Shown here: piece after piece, positions 16,901 through 23,374 of the stretch
How positions within the stretch are numbered: the stretch's first letter is position 1
Layout: every line of letters starts with the position of its first letter
Assembly: GCF_921293875.1 (NCBI RefSeq)
Contig: NZ_CAKLDI010000001.1
Span: 1,332,475-1,396,474 of the forward strand
DNA length: 64,000 nt
Source of the DNA: Vibrio stylophorae
Lineage (GTDB): Bacteria > Pseudomonadota > Gammaproteobacteria > Enterobacterales > Vibrionaceae
Direction: 5' to 3'
Program-made: the position numbers and the translations under genes
The notes under the pieces: model-generated
Databases searched by the model: none
What the model was told of the DNA's origin: nothing
Seen by the model: the letters and a program-made list of their open reading frames with translations, nothing else

Positions 16901-17030
16901 CGCTTCCCCAGCGATTATGAAAGCGGGGATCTTCTGCGCGCGGTAGTGCGCTGATTGCTGATAAACCTGCTACGACGATAAAGCCAATCATCAAAATCAG
17001 CAGGCGTGTATTACTCAAAATGGCACGCAT
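13962..17030 (-). CDS. RND-superfamily efflux pump permease
   Basis: 1022 aa inner-membrane proton-driven pump (HAE-1 / heavy RND type), 12 predicted spans with two large periplasmic loops. Visible: LPRAEDPRFHNRW near residue 30, the TM4 motif with paired acids GLIVALGIMVDNAIVMVDTI near residue 395, and the internal second half (GLLGLMGLAINSAIVILAEL near 935). The start ATG immediately follows the TAG of the membrane-fusion gene (no gap), so translation is coupled. It would work with the MFP at 17031 and an outer-membrane TolC-type channel encoded elsewhere. Substrate cannot be read from sequence. Confidence 0.93.
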   Translation of the reverse strand: MRAILSNTRLLILMIGFIVVAGLSAISALPRAEDPRFHNRWGSVIVGFPGNSAERVEALVTEKVENSLRQIAEIREINSISKPGIAVVSLKLQENITNTDEVWADIRDQVADVAPTLPEGSLPPRVDKDHSFPYTTIVALKWRGDSPINLLTLGRYGQELAKQLRISSGTEFVDQYGIPDEEILVQIDPALLASLGQSALSMSQNIGYADAKLTAGELLSGQNRFQLEMANSIDSIDRIKRIPITVLDSGHVLRIEDIATVSRSAKNPPDELAYIGDAPAVLIGARMQPNLRVDRWSENIRAQLDSFASQLPENIELQILFEQEGYTQIRLHELVQNLLFGMLLIIAILLLTLGFRAALIVAASLPLTCAFTLAMMKFTHLPIDQMSVTGLIVALGIMVDNAIVMVDTIQNHRRQGDRPIEAAYKAIQHLWLPLLGSTLTTVLSFAPIFLMPGSAGEFVAAIAITVSFSLVGSYLISHTIVAGVAGRLLGKTELNDWYHRGIQWPWLTAHFRQALYWATRHPALTIVLVSILPVAGFWSASQLTEQFFPPADRDMFEVRLYLPPQANIYATTEMIHQANTILSEFDALEQVSWMAGNNAPSFYYNQIGGDDGSVYFAQAMVKTTDVDGANDMIPKLQQALDSRLPGVQSLVRKLNQGPPYNAPIEVRVLGNDLDTLRQIGDELRLRMSRIEHVMHTRATLAPGVPKIWIDVNEEASQVSGWALTPLSQILHATLSGELNGNIIEQTELIPIRVRVGNEQRHQLSDLANMPLPTGHGTLGLSVDALADLSVTPSRGAIPRRNGSRVNVIEGYIEADVLPQTILNQLQANLATHPLMLPDGYRLEFGGESQERNDSVKQLMANLALVIALLILVVVLSFNSFRLSTIIFMVGGQAAGLGILSVWLFQYPFGFTVLIGLLGLMGLAINSAIVILAELQTCPAAQQGDHHAVIDCVMSCTRHISSTTITTVGGFLPLILAGGGFWPPFAVAIAGGTVFTTILSFFFVPAAYRFAMLKKKKLVNATV

Positions 17031-18131
17031 CTATTTGCTCTCCTGCACAAGACGAACCAACTGCCCTGGGACCACACGGTGTAAGCCGGTGTCTATGAGT
17101 TTTTCTTGGTGATGCACCGCGCCTTGAACAAAGGCCAGTTCATCTTTCATATAAATAAGCTCTACTGAGCGTCGAACCACCTCGTAGTCATCGCCACTTG
17201 GGTTGAGTGCATAAACATTCCAGACGCCGCGCATACCATCGGTGAGTGCGGTCATCGGGATCCAGAAACCCTCGCTTTGATGGCGCTGCTGAAGTTGTAA
17301 GTAGGCAAGTTCCCCACGCATTAGTGAGGCGTCCGCAGGTAGGGTAAAACGCAGCATCACAGTGTGGGACTGGGCATTCACCTCAGCACCTGGGTTGATC
17401 AATTTGCCTTGATAAATGGTGTCGCCAACACGGATTGGCCATTGTTGCTGCTGTTGAATTTCGGCCAGATGTTTCATGGGAATCCCAATCTGCGCTTCAC
17501 GTTGCTGTTGTGCGAGTAAAGAAAAACTGGCTTGGCCGGTATTAATAACATCACCGACGGAGACAAAGCGCTGAGCAATAACGCCATCATAAGGTGCTTT
17601 TAAGGTCGATTTTTCCTGTTGTAGCTGGTTGGCCTCAAAGGCGGCAGCAACCTGTTGTAGGTTGGCATTCAGACTATTGAGTTCACTGACCAGTACATCT
17701 AAGTCTACCTCTGCGGCAAAGCCTTTTTTCTTGAGTGCTTGCTGACGTTTGAGGTTGGCGCGGGTGAGTTTGCGCTGCGCCAAAAGTTGTTGGCGCTGGG
17801 CACTGAGTTCATGTCCCGCACTTTGTAAAAGTGCGGTATCTAGCGTGAGGAGAGGTTGGCCTTTGGTGACGGTGTCACCAATGTCTACATGGATAGCATT
17901 CACCTTACCGCCAAGCTCGGCACCTAATTGTGCTTGCTGATTACTTTGAATGCGCCCAACGTACTCTCGCTTGGCAAAATAATGATCGCTCGCCTCAAGT
18001 TGAAGGTGGCTTACAAATAGAGGTTGGGGTGTTTCGAGTTGTTTGGTGCCTTCGCTGTTACAGCCAGTGATCCATAAACTCACGCCAACGACTGGCGCTA
18101 ACATCCATGGGCGTAAATTAAATCGTTTCAT
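17031..18131 (-). CDS. Efflux RND periplasmic adaptor (membrane-fusion lipoprotein)
   Basis: 366 aa. Start at the ATG behind AAGGAAG. The signal peptide ends in a lipobox (LWITGC), so it is an inner-membrane-anchored lipoprotein. Domain order is typical: lipoyl/barrel-sandwich halves (GGKVNAIHVDIGDTVTKGQPLLTLD near 75-100 and APYDGVIAQRFVSVGDVI near 180), a helical hairpin rich in Gln/Leu between them, then beta-barrel and membrane-proximal parts. First gene of the operon with the RND pump; divergent TetR gene upstream with shared operators. Confidence 0.93.
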   Translation of the reverse strand: MKRFNLRPWMLAPVVGVSLWITGCNSEGTKQLETPQPLFVSHLQLEASDHYFAKREYVGRIQSNQQAQLGAELGGKVNAIHVDIGDTVTKGQPLLTLDTALLQSAGHELSAQRQQLLAQRKLTRANLKRQQALKKKGFAAEVDLDVLVSELNSLNANLQQVAAAFEANQLQQEKSTLKAPYDGVIAQRFVSVGDVINTGQASFSLLAQQQREAQIGIPMKHLAEIQQQQQWPIRVGDTIYQGKLINPGAEVNAQSHTVMLRFTLPADASLMRGELAYLQLQQRHQSEGFWIPMTALTDGMRGVWNVYALNPSGDDYEVVRRSVELIYMKDELAFVQGAVHHQEKLIDTGLHRVVPGQLVRLVQESK

Positions 18132-18165
18132 CAGCAACTTCCTTAGCAGATAAAATGGACTCTTC

Positions 18166-18212
18166 AGTCTAGTTGATTTTTCAACCATATCGCAGGTAGA
18201 CTGGACTGTCTA
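18166..18212. promoter_or_regulatory. Putative TetR operators between tetR-type gene and efflux operon
   Basis: Three related half-sites: AGTCTA at 18166-18171, TAGACT at 18197-18202 and GTCTA at 18208-18212. They include the inverted repeat TAGAC-N6-GTCTA (18197-18212). The location between divergent start codons fits repression of both units. Confidence 0.6.
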
Positions 18213-18242
18213 GTTTGGTTTGTTTTGCTACGGAATATCACA

Positions 18243-18860
18243 ATGGAAAGATCGAGGTCCTCGACAAAACGCGCGCAAATTTTGCAAGCGGCGCATCAAC
18301 TCTTTTTTGAAAATGGCTTTCAAGTCTCCATGGAGGTGATCGCGCAGCAGGCGAATGTGTCGAAGCAAACCGTCTATAGTCACTTCAAAACCAAAGATGA
18401 GCTCTTTCGAATCTGCATGGAGGAAGGGTGTGAGTTTTTGTCTAATGCCAAGGTGGTGCTTGACCCTGATTTGCCTATCGAAGAGGTGCTTTACGCCTAT
18501 AGCTGGCAATTTAATCAAATGTTGTTGCAGCCTGAGGTACAGGCGACTTATTACAATGCGATTAGCCAAACACCCACTTATCCAGAGCTCGGTGCGCTCT
18601 TGGTTGAGCAAGGACCGCAGCGACACTTGAATCAGTTGATTGAGTTTCTAAAAATTCATGAAGCCAAGCAGGGGTATCCTTTTCCTGAGACGATTCATCA
18701 CCTAGCGACTCAATTTTTGTTGATGTGTCACGGACAATCTGTGTATTGGCAATGGCTTGGTGTGAAGGATCATGAAACAGAGGCGATGCGCCAAGATTAT
18801 GCGCGGTCCTGTGTGCGCTCCTTTATACGCTCATTAGGTGTTCATGAGTGCCGCCAATAA
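18243..18860 (+). CDS. TetR-family transcriptional regulator of the RND operon
   Basis: 205 aa from the ATG at 18243 (an in-frame TTG lies six codons upstream). The N-terminal DNA-binding domain is clear: RAQILQAAHQLFFENGF then VSMEVIAQQANVSKQTVYSHF with the helix-turn-helix, and KDELF. The C-terminal ligand-binding domain (about 70-200) is diverged, as usual. Divergent from the efflux operon with repeated TAGACT-type half-sites between them, so it is the likely repressor of the pump, released by a pump substrate. Terminator at 18864. Confidence 0.9.
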   Translation: MERSRSSTKRAQILQAAHQLFFENGFQVSMEVIAQQANVSKQTVYSHFKTKDELFRICMEEGCEFLSNAKVVLDPDLPIEEVLYAYSWQFNQMLLQPEVQATYYNAISQTPTYPELGALLVEQGPQRHLNQLIEFLKIHEAKQGYPFPETIHHLATQFLLMCHGQSVYWQWLGVKDHETEAMRQDYARSCVRSFIRSLGVHECRQ

Positions 18861-18863
18861 AAA

Positions 18864-18894
18864 TAAAGCCAAGCATCACGCTTGGCTTTTTCTT
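18864..18894. terminator. Intrinsic terminator between convergent genes
   Basis: Stem AAGCCAAGC / GCTTGGCTT followed by T-rich sequence. Confidence 0.88.
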
Positions 18895-18912
18895 TGAGGT
18901 TGATGATAACTT

Positions 18913-19611
18913 TTAGTCTTTATGGTGGAGCCGTTTCGGAGCCTGTGCACCTGAAACTGGGCGATTGACTGAGATTTGCTGGCCTTTTTTCATACCGACT
19001 TCGTAGTCTTGCGTCATTTCAGCTAAGGCTTCGCGCATTTGCTGCTTAAAGGTTTCGCGGTCGATATTGGCAAATTGCTTGTCGATGTAATCGCTGATTT
19101 TTTGCTGACTTTCATCGTCTGCAGTCAAGATAGGTAATTTTTCTAAGGCACCTTCAATCCAGCCGCGACTAAAAGAGTTAACGCGGCGTGTGACGGTAAG
19201 GTTATCGGTACCTGAACCGGCAAAGCTATTGCGAAATTGGCCAATGCATTGATTCATTTCACGGTAGACCACATCAAAGGCAAAAGCGGCAAAGATGGCA
19301 CGCTCAGCTGCGCCGATAAACTCTACGCGTTTTAAACCTTTATGGTTGGTGAGTACCGCTTCAACACCAAAGCGAGTATTGATTCCGCGAATCACTTTGA
19401 GAATATTTGAGCCGATATCACTAGGGAGTAGGGATTCAGAGATCGTCTTCCCAAGCTTGATAAATTCAATATCATCTTTATCTAAGCCATATTTCAGCAT
19501 TAAGCGATGGGCCATTTTGATCGCTTGCGCGGCTTCATTCACATTTGCTGAGTTGCCCAATTCAAGGCATTTGGCGATTTTTTTCAGGGCTTTACGACGA
19601 CTATCTGACAT
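18913..19611 (-). CDS. DUF2786-domain protein
   Basis: 232 aa soluble protein. The N-terminal part, RRKALKKIAKCLELGNSAN then NEAAQAIKMAHRLMLKYGL, is the DUF2786 signature (about residues 5-45). The middle part (about 60-165) resembles the C-terminal region that accompanies DUF2786 in many phage and chromosomal proteins. The tail is basic. Function unknown. Strong Shine-Dalgarno GGAGGAG before the ATG. Divergent from the small helix-turn-helix gene at 19738. Confidence 0.8.
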   Translation of the reverse strand: MSDSRRKALKKIAKCLELGNSANVNEAAQAIKMAHRLMLKYGLDKDDIEFIKLGKTISESLLPSDIGSNILKVIRGINTRFGVEAVLTNHKGLKRVEFIGAAERAIFAAFAFDVVYREMNQCIGQFRNSFAGSGTDNLTVTRRVNSFSRGWIEGALEKLPILTADDESQQKISDYIDKQFANIDRETFKQQMREALAEMTQDYEVGMKKGQQISVNRPVSGAQAPKRLHHKD

Positions 19612-19737
19612 GACTCCTCCAGATTTAGCCGTGTATTGTAATCTCTTTAGTTTAGTAAAGTGAAGCGGGATGCGTGCTGTCGCATCGTTGCAGCTTTAAC
19701 ATCATTCTGACACTTGGTCGATTCTGCCTTTTAGACT

Positions 19738-20118
19738 ATGTCTGATTCTTGGAATGATATGAGGTTGACCGTGGAGTTTACAGCTCAAGATCGCGATGTG
19801 TTGTTTGATCGTTGGATGTCCTATAAATCGAAAGCTCGCATCACCCAAATTGAAATGGCGCAAAAATTAAGTATGTCACAGGCTGATTTTTCTAATGCGC
19901 TGCGTGGCAGTGAGCCGCTCGACCCAGGCTTTGTTCGAAAGTTCTGTCATTTTATGCGGTTAGAGCCGAGTGATATTTTGCCATCAATGATTGAAAAGTT
20001 ACGCGAAGGGAAAATTGACCGCGTGATGCTGACCAACACCTTTATTCTGGATGGCGACATTAAGAATGTGAAAGTGGAAGGTAATAAGGTCTTTGTTGAA
20101 TACGAGCGTGTGTTGTAA
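19738..20118 (+). CDS. Small helix-turn-helix (Cro/XRE-like) regulator
   Basis: Up to 126 aa. The segment RITQIEMAQKLSMSQADFSNALRGSEPL (about residues 35-62) is an XRE-type helix-turn-helix, followed by a C-terminal beta-rich part (LTNTFILDGDIKNVKVEGNKVFVEYE). The start is uncertain: ATG at 19738 has no good ribosome binding site, while a GTG at 19771 has AGG 8 bases upstream. It may control itself or the divergent DUF2786 gene; target unknown. ribE follows after 77 bases. Confidence 0.7.
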   Translation: MSDSWNDMRLTVEFTAQDRDVLFDRWMSYKSKARITQIEMAQKLSMSQADFSNALRGSEPLDPGFVRKFCHFMRLEPSDILPSMIEKLREGKIDRVMLTNTFILDGDIKNVKVEGNKVFVEYERVL

Positions 20119-20195
20119 CGCTGCACTCTATTGCTTGTGCTTGTTTGCAATGCATGGGTAGACTGAGCAAAACAAGTCAAAAATAGAGGGTGATG

Positions 20196-20807
20196 ATGTT
20201 TACTGGGATTGTGCAAACCACCGCGAAAATTGTCGAAATTAGCGAAAAAGGTTTAGCAAGAAGGCATGTCATTCAGCTGCCAAGTCCGTGGTCTCAGGGA
20301 TTAGAGATTGGCGCCTCGGTTGCGCATAATGGTTGCTGTTTAACTGTGGTGGCCATCGAGGATGAACAGATTCATTTTGACTTAATCGCTGAAACACTGG
20401 CGCGAACCAATTTAGGCACCTTGGCTGTTGGTGATGCGGTCAATATTGAGCGCGCTGCACGTTATGGCGATGAAATTGGCGGACATATGATGTCCGGACA
20501 CATATTAACCACTGCGCCTGTGGTTAAGGTTGTGAATGATGGTCATCAATATCAAGTCTGGGTTGGGATTGAACCAGAAATGGCAGATTATGTGCTGGAA
20601 AAAGGCTATATCGGCATTGATGGGATCAGTCTAACCATTGGTGAAGTTAGCGAAGATTGCTTTGCGCTGAACCTGATTCCTGAAACGCTGAGTCGAACCA
20701 TTATCGGTCAGCGTCAAGTGGGCGATCGCGTTAATATTGAAATTGACCCTCAGACCCAAGCCATTGTCGACACAGTTGCGCGTTATCTTGCAAAGCAGCA
20801 GGGTTAG
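20196..20807 (+). CDS. ribE: Riboflavin synthase alpha chain
   Basis: 203 aa, converts two 6,7-dimethyl-8-ribityllumazine into riboflavin plus a pyrimidine. The family start MFTGIVQTTAKI is preceded by AGAGGG. The two-fold internal repeat of lumazine-binding domains is visible: GASVAHNGCCLTVVAIE (about 40) and GYIGIDGISLTIGEV (about 140), with GDEIGGHMMSGHI and the end of the first half between. The protein is complete. Its last 45 bases and following terminator are duplicated at 21727-21858 on the far side of an inserted segment. Confidence 0.96.
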   Translation: MFTGIVQTTAKIVEISEKGLARRHVIQLPSPWSQGLEIGASVAHNGCCLTVVAIEDEQIHFDLIAETLARTNLGTLAVGDAVNIERAARYGDEIGGHMMSGHILTTAPVVKVVNDGHQYQVWVGIEPEMADYVLEKGYIGIDGISLTIGEVSEDCFALNLIPETLSRTIIGQRQVGDRVNIEIDPQTQAIVDTVARYLAKQQG

Positions 20808-20894
20808 TTTTACGCAATTTTAGCGTCCATGAATTCCAATGGTGCGTTTCAATCAAAAAGCCGCAATTGCGGCTTTTTCTATATGTGCGATGTG
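20763..20894 (+). repeat. Left copy of 132-bp imperfect direct repeat (ribE end plus terminator)
   Basis: Covers the last 14 codons and stop of ribE, the 3' spacer and its terminator. It aligns without gaps to 21727-21858 with about 13 mismatches (about 90% identity by eye). The two copies flank the toxin-tail/immunity insertion. Confidence 0.9.
20854..20880 (+). terminator. Intrinsic terminator of ribE
   Basis: Stem AAAAAGCCGC / GCGGCTTTTT with central AATT. Confidence 0.9.
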
Positions 20895-20921
20895 CATAGC
20901 CCTCATCAATGGGATAGGCTT
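20894..20921 (-). pseudogene. 28-bp relic of yniA coding sequence
   Basis: Identical to 21996-22023 inside the intact yniA gene, and the conceptual minus-strand translation here continues FEYYKAYPIDEGYAHR against yniA SYHEAYPIDEGYAQR. So a slightly diverged piece of a fructosamine-kinase gene sits between the ribE terminator and the inserted DNA. Confidence 0.75.
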
Positions 20922-20951
20922 TATAATACTCAAATAAATGAAGACAATTGA

Positions 20952-21158
20952 GTAGCGTGCCGATATAAAAATGGAAATGGGTTAGAGTTTCCAACGCCAG
21001 AGAAAGGAAATGATAAGCACCGTCCACCTCATGGCTCGCAGTATAATTCAGTTGGCTTAACCGAAGGTGGGCAAGAAGAGCGGTTTACGCCAAGTTTACC
21101 TTTGTCTGATCCAAATGTTACCACCACACCAGTAGAAGGATTAAAGCGAAGTGATTGA
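20952..21158 (+). pseudogene. C-terminal remnant of a large toxin/effector-like protein
   Basis: A 68-codon open frame without an ATG near its beginning, bounded upstream by an in-frame TGA at 20949. It reads VACRYKNGNGLEFPTPEKGN at the start and ends VEGLKRSD, Pro/Gly/Thr-rich (contains RPPHGSQYNS, GGQEERFTPSLPL). This looks like the tail of a longer protein whose 5' part is missing. The stop overlaps the GTG of the next gene by 8 bases, as in toxin-immunity or effector-immunity pairs. I do not recognise the toxin family. Confidence 0.5.
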
Positions 21159-21702
21159 GCAGCGGAACGAACAAATACGTCGAAGAGAAGAGCAAGAATG
21201 GCTAGAGCGGTTTAAAAACGGGCAGTTGGTTGACTATCTGCAAGGCACCAATGATTACCCGTATTCCTATGCACGCAATCTTCTGGCTGATAATTATCGC
21301 TATGAACAGAATCGTCACTTTCTTATTTATAACTTTTGGTGTCTATCAAGACAATATGATTTGGATACATGCACTCTGCTAATAGAGGCATTTAGCGCAC
21401 TTTATTATCGTGATAAATATGCCTTATTGGCATCAGTATGTGAGCTCACTCAGATAATTAAAACAAAATTTGAGGTGGACATTAAATATGGTGATGAGCC
21501 TCCAGTTGTTCTAATTTCACAACTCAACGAGGTTGCGGCTGATTTTTATCATAAATTGCAAAAATGCTCACGCGATGATTTTGAACTTGATGATGATTAT
21601 TACGAATATATGAAAGCCCCTAAGTGGCATAGGTTTGTTGATGTTGAATTTTTCAAGTCTGAGATAGAAGAAAATATCGAATTTTTAAGAAGCCATCTGT
21701 AA
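21151..21702 (+). CDS. Putative immunity protein of a polymorphic toxin
   Basis: 183 aa from a GTG at 21151, with AAGGA 11 bases upstream. Acidic, cytoplasmic (no signal peptide or membrane span), with an N-terminal charged helix (EQRNEQIRRREEQEWLERF), aromatic-rich middle (YRYEQNRHFLIYNFWCLSRQY) and acidic tail (RDDFELDDDYYEYM). Size, acidity, AT-rich codon use unlike the neighbours, overlap with a truncated upstream frame, and location in an insertion all suggest an immunity gene; no named family is recognised. If so, the matching toxin tail is just upstream and broken. Alternative: an unrelated cargo gene. Confidence 0.5.
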   Translation: MIEQRNEQIRRREEQEWLERFKNGQLVDYLQGTNDYPYSYARNLLADNYRYEQNRHFLIYNFWCLSRQYDLDTCTLLIEAFSALYYRDKYALLASVCELTQIIKTKFEVDIKYGDEPPVVLISQLNEVAADFYHKLQKCSRDDFELDDDYYEYMKAPKWHRFVDVEFFKSEIEENIEFLRSHL

Positions 21703-21726
21703 TAAATAATATATCAGGGTCATACT

Positions 21727-21771
21727 ATTGTGGATACAGTCGCGCGTTATCTTGCAAAGCTGCAGGGTTAG
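21727..21771 (+). pseudogene. 3' fragment of ribE
   Basis: Fourteen codons plus stop, reading IVDTVARYLAKLQG, against IVDTVARYLAKQQG at the end of intact ribE. No start or upstream part: a relic left at the right edge of the inserted segment. Confidence 0.85.
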
Positions 21772-21817
21772 TTTGACGCAATTTTTGCTGCCATGAATTC
21801 GAATGCCGCGTTTCAAT

Positions 21818-21843
21818 CAAAAAGCCGCAACTGCGGCTTTTTC
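21818..21843 (+). terminator. Second copy of the ribE-type terminator
   Basis: Stem AAAAAGCCGC / GCGGCTTTTT, as after ribE. Now ends transcription from the immunity-like gene; on the minus strand it may also serve yniA. Confidence 0.85.
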
Positions 21844-21871
21844 CATATGTGCGATGTGTTAGCGGGCTGAA

Positions 21872-22753
21872 TTAGTGCTCGAGCGTGAGTAGCCCTTGGT
21901 TTGCCATCTGCTGATGAGTTTTTTCCAAAAAATGGCCACCAAAGAGATGGCAATGCTGAAGAAGGTGATAGAGCTGATAAAGTCCTTTTCGCTGCGCATA
22001 GCCCTCATCAATGGGATAGGCTTCATGGTAGCTTTGATAAAAGGCATCGGGGAAACGGCCGAAAAGCTCGCTCATAGCTAAATCGCACTCGCGATCGCCC
22101 CAATAAGATGCGGGATCAAAACATAATGGGCCATGTGCGCCCATGGCTGCATTGCCTTGCCATAAGTCCCCGTGCAGTAAGGATGGTTTTGGCTGATGGT
22201 TATTGAGTAGCAGTTGGCAGCGCTCAATGAGCCGATCAATATCGCCAAATACCAAACCTTTTTCTGCGCATTGCATCAGCTGCCAACCAAAGCGTTGTTC
22301 TGCAAAAAAACGGCTCCAGCGCTTTTGCCAGCGATTATTTTGCAAATTGGTGGCTAAGTAGTTGTCTTGATCAAAACCATAATGGGGCTGTTCACCCCAC
22401 AGATGAAGGGCGGCAAGATTGCGGCCAAATTGCGCGGCTTGTTCTGGGCTTTGCAACGGTTTACAGGGGAGAAATTCAAGCACTAAAAAGGCATGGTGCT
22501 TGGTGGTACCAACGTGGATCACCTGTGGTACTTGTACACTTTGACTGCTGGCAAGCTGTTTTAAACTGTCAGCTTCAGCGCAAAATGCTGCCAGATGATT
22601 ACGATCGTTGAACTTCACGAAAAATCGCTCGCCTTGCTCATTTTCAATCCAATGCGCTTGATGAATATCACCGCCAGTGACGGCGCCGCGCTCAGTAATG
22701 GAAAAGGGGCGTTGAAGTTGCTCGGTCAGCTGATTCTCAATCGATTGCCACAT
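21872..22753 (-). CDS. yniA: Fructosamine kinase-family protein YniA
   Basis: 293 aa, starting MWQSIENQL at the ATG placed 6 bases after GAGGAG. Kinase fold of the fructosamine-3-kinase / aminoglycoside phosphotransferase type: the N-lobe has GERFFVKFNDR (ATP-binding Lys) and the C-lobe has the catalytic loop LLHGDLWQGNAAM and the metal-binding FDPASYWGDRECDLAM. The family phosphorylates protein-bound or free ketosamines for deglycation, or related cytosolic substrates. Complete. A 28-bp piece of its 3' part is duplicated at 20894-20921. Confidence 0.92.
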   Translation of the reverse strand: MWQSIENQLTEQLQRPFSITERGAVTGGDIHQAHWIENEQGERFFVKFNDRNHLAAFCAEADSLKQLASSQSVQVPQVIHVGTTKHHAFLVLEFLPCKPLQSPEQAAQFGRNLAALHLWGEQPHYGFDQDNYLATNLQNNRWQKRWSRFFAEQRFGWQLMQCAEKGLVFGDIDRLIERCQLLLNNHQPKPSLLHGDLWQGNAAMGAHGPLCFDPASYWGDRECDLAMSELFGRFPDAFYQSYHEAYPIDEGYAQRKGLYQLYHLLQHCHLFGGHFLEKTHQQMANQGLLTLEH

Positions 22754-22814
22754 CGACATCTCCTCACTGTCTTATCGCAGTTCAAAGCGTAGCCAAAGAG
22801 TGGATGGAGTGATA

Positions 22815-22843
22815 GCAAAAGAGCGCATTTCTGCGCTCTTATC
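22815..22843 (-). terminator. Intrinsic terminator of yciU
   Basis: Stem AAGAGCGCA / TGCGCTCTT on the minus strand, followed by TTTTGC. Confidence 0.8.
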
Positions 22844-22871
22844 GTTTATTTAAAAAGGCAAATGAGGCCAC

Positions 22872-23210
22872 TTATTGATCTCGTTTCCAAATAATATGGC
22901 AAGATTTTTCATCGCGCTCACGGCTTAATAGTAGGCGAGCAAAGACATCATCGAGCTCATCATTGGCTTCATTGACTAAGCCAATACGCACCTCTGCGTA
23001 CTCTTCTTCATCGACTTCAAAGCCAGTGTGGCCGACCCAGTCTTGACCGAGAGCGACAACTTCGGCAGCGCCGCGATCGTCAAATTGCGCGGTGAATAAA
23101 ATAAGATCGACGGTTTCAAGATTGTCCTGTGCCATTTCAAGAAAGATATCGTAGGCGGTATCAATTAGCTCATCGACGGATAGATATTGTTCAGTCATAG
23201 GGGCGTTCAT
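22872..23210 (-). CDS. yciU: YciU-family (DUF440) acidic double-stranded-DNA-mimic protein
   Basis: 112 aa, strongly acidic. It matches the YciU/HI1450 family closely by motif: FTAQFDDRGAAEVV, GQDWVGHTGFEVD, and the C-terminal IGLVNEANDELDDVFARLLL. The fold is thought to mimic DNA charge and bind HU-like proteins. Start could be 23210 (MNAPMTEQ) or 23198 (MTEQ); no clear Shine-Dalgarno decides. Monocistronic with terminator at 22815. Confidence 0.9.
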   Translation of the reverse strand: MNAPMTEQYLSVDELIDTAYDIFLEMAQDNLETVDLILFTAQFDDRGAAEVVALGQDWVGHTGFEVDEEEYAEVRIGLVNEANDELDDVFARLLLSRERDEKSCHIIWKRDQ

Positions 23211-23374
23211 TGCGTAAAAGAAATATTAAAACACATTCATTTTGCGAGGGCGAATGAAGTTGCGCATTGAGATTTGAGCAAGCGCACAGGAGTAGGGATT
23301 GTCATGATTATTTTCTCGAACTCTCTTGCAATATCCACCATGGTTATAAGGTTATGGGTTAATGGCGAGGCAAC

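Larger units (their letters stand above)
21727..21858 (+). repeat. Right copy of 132-bp imperfect direct repeat
   Basis: Gap-free match to 20763-20894 with about 13 substitutions, including silent changes in the ribE codons. The divergence suggests that it came from another strain or species rather than by recent tandem duplication. Confidence 0.9.

Noticed and set aside
20731-21027. Minus-strand 98-codon frame across the ribE terminator
   Set aside because: It joins antisense of ribE, the terminator and the yniA relic; useful only for spotting the relic, not a gene.
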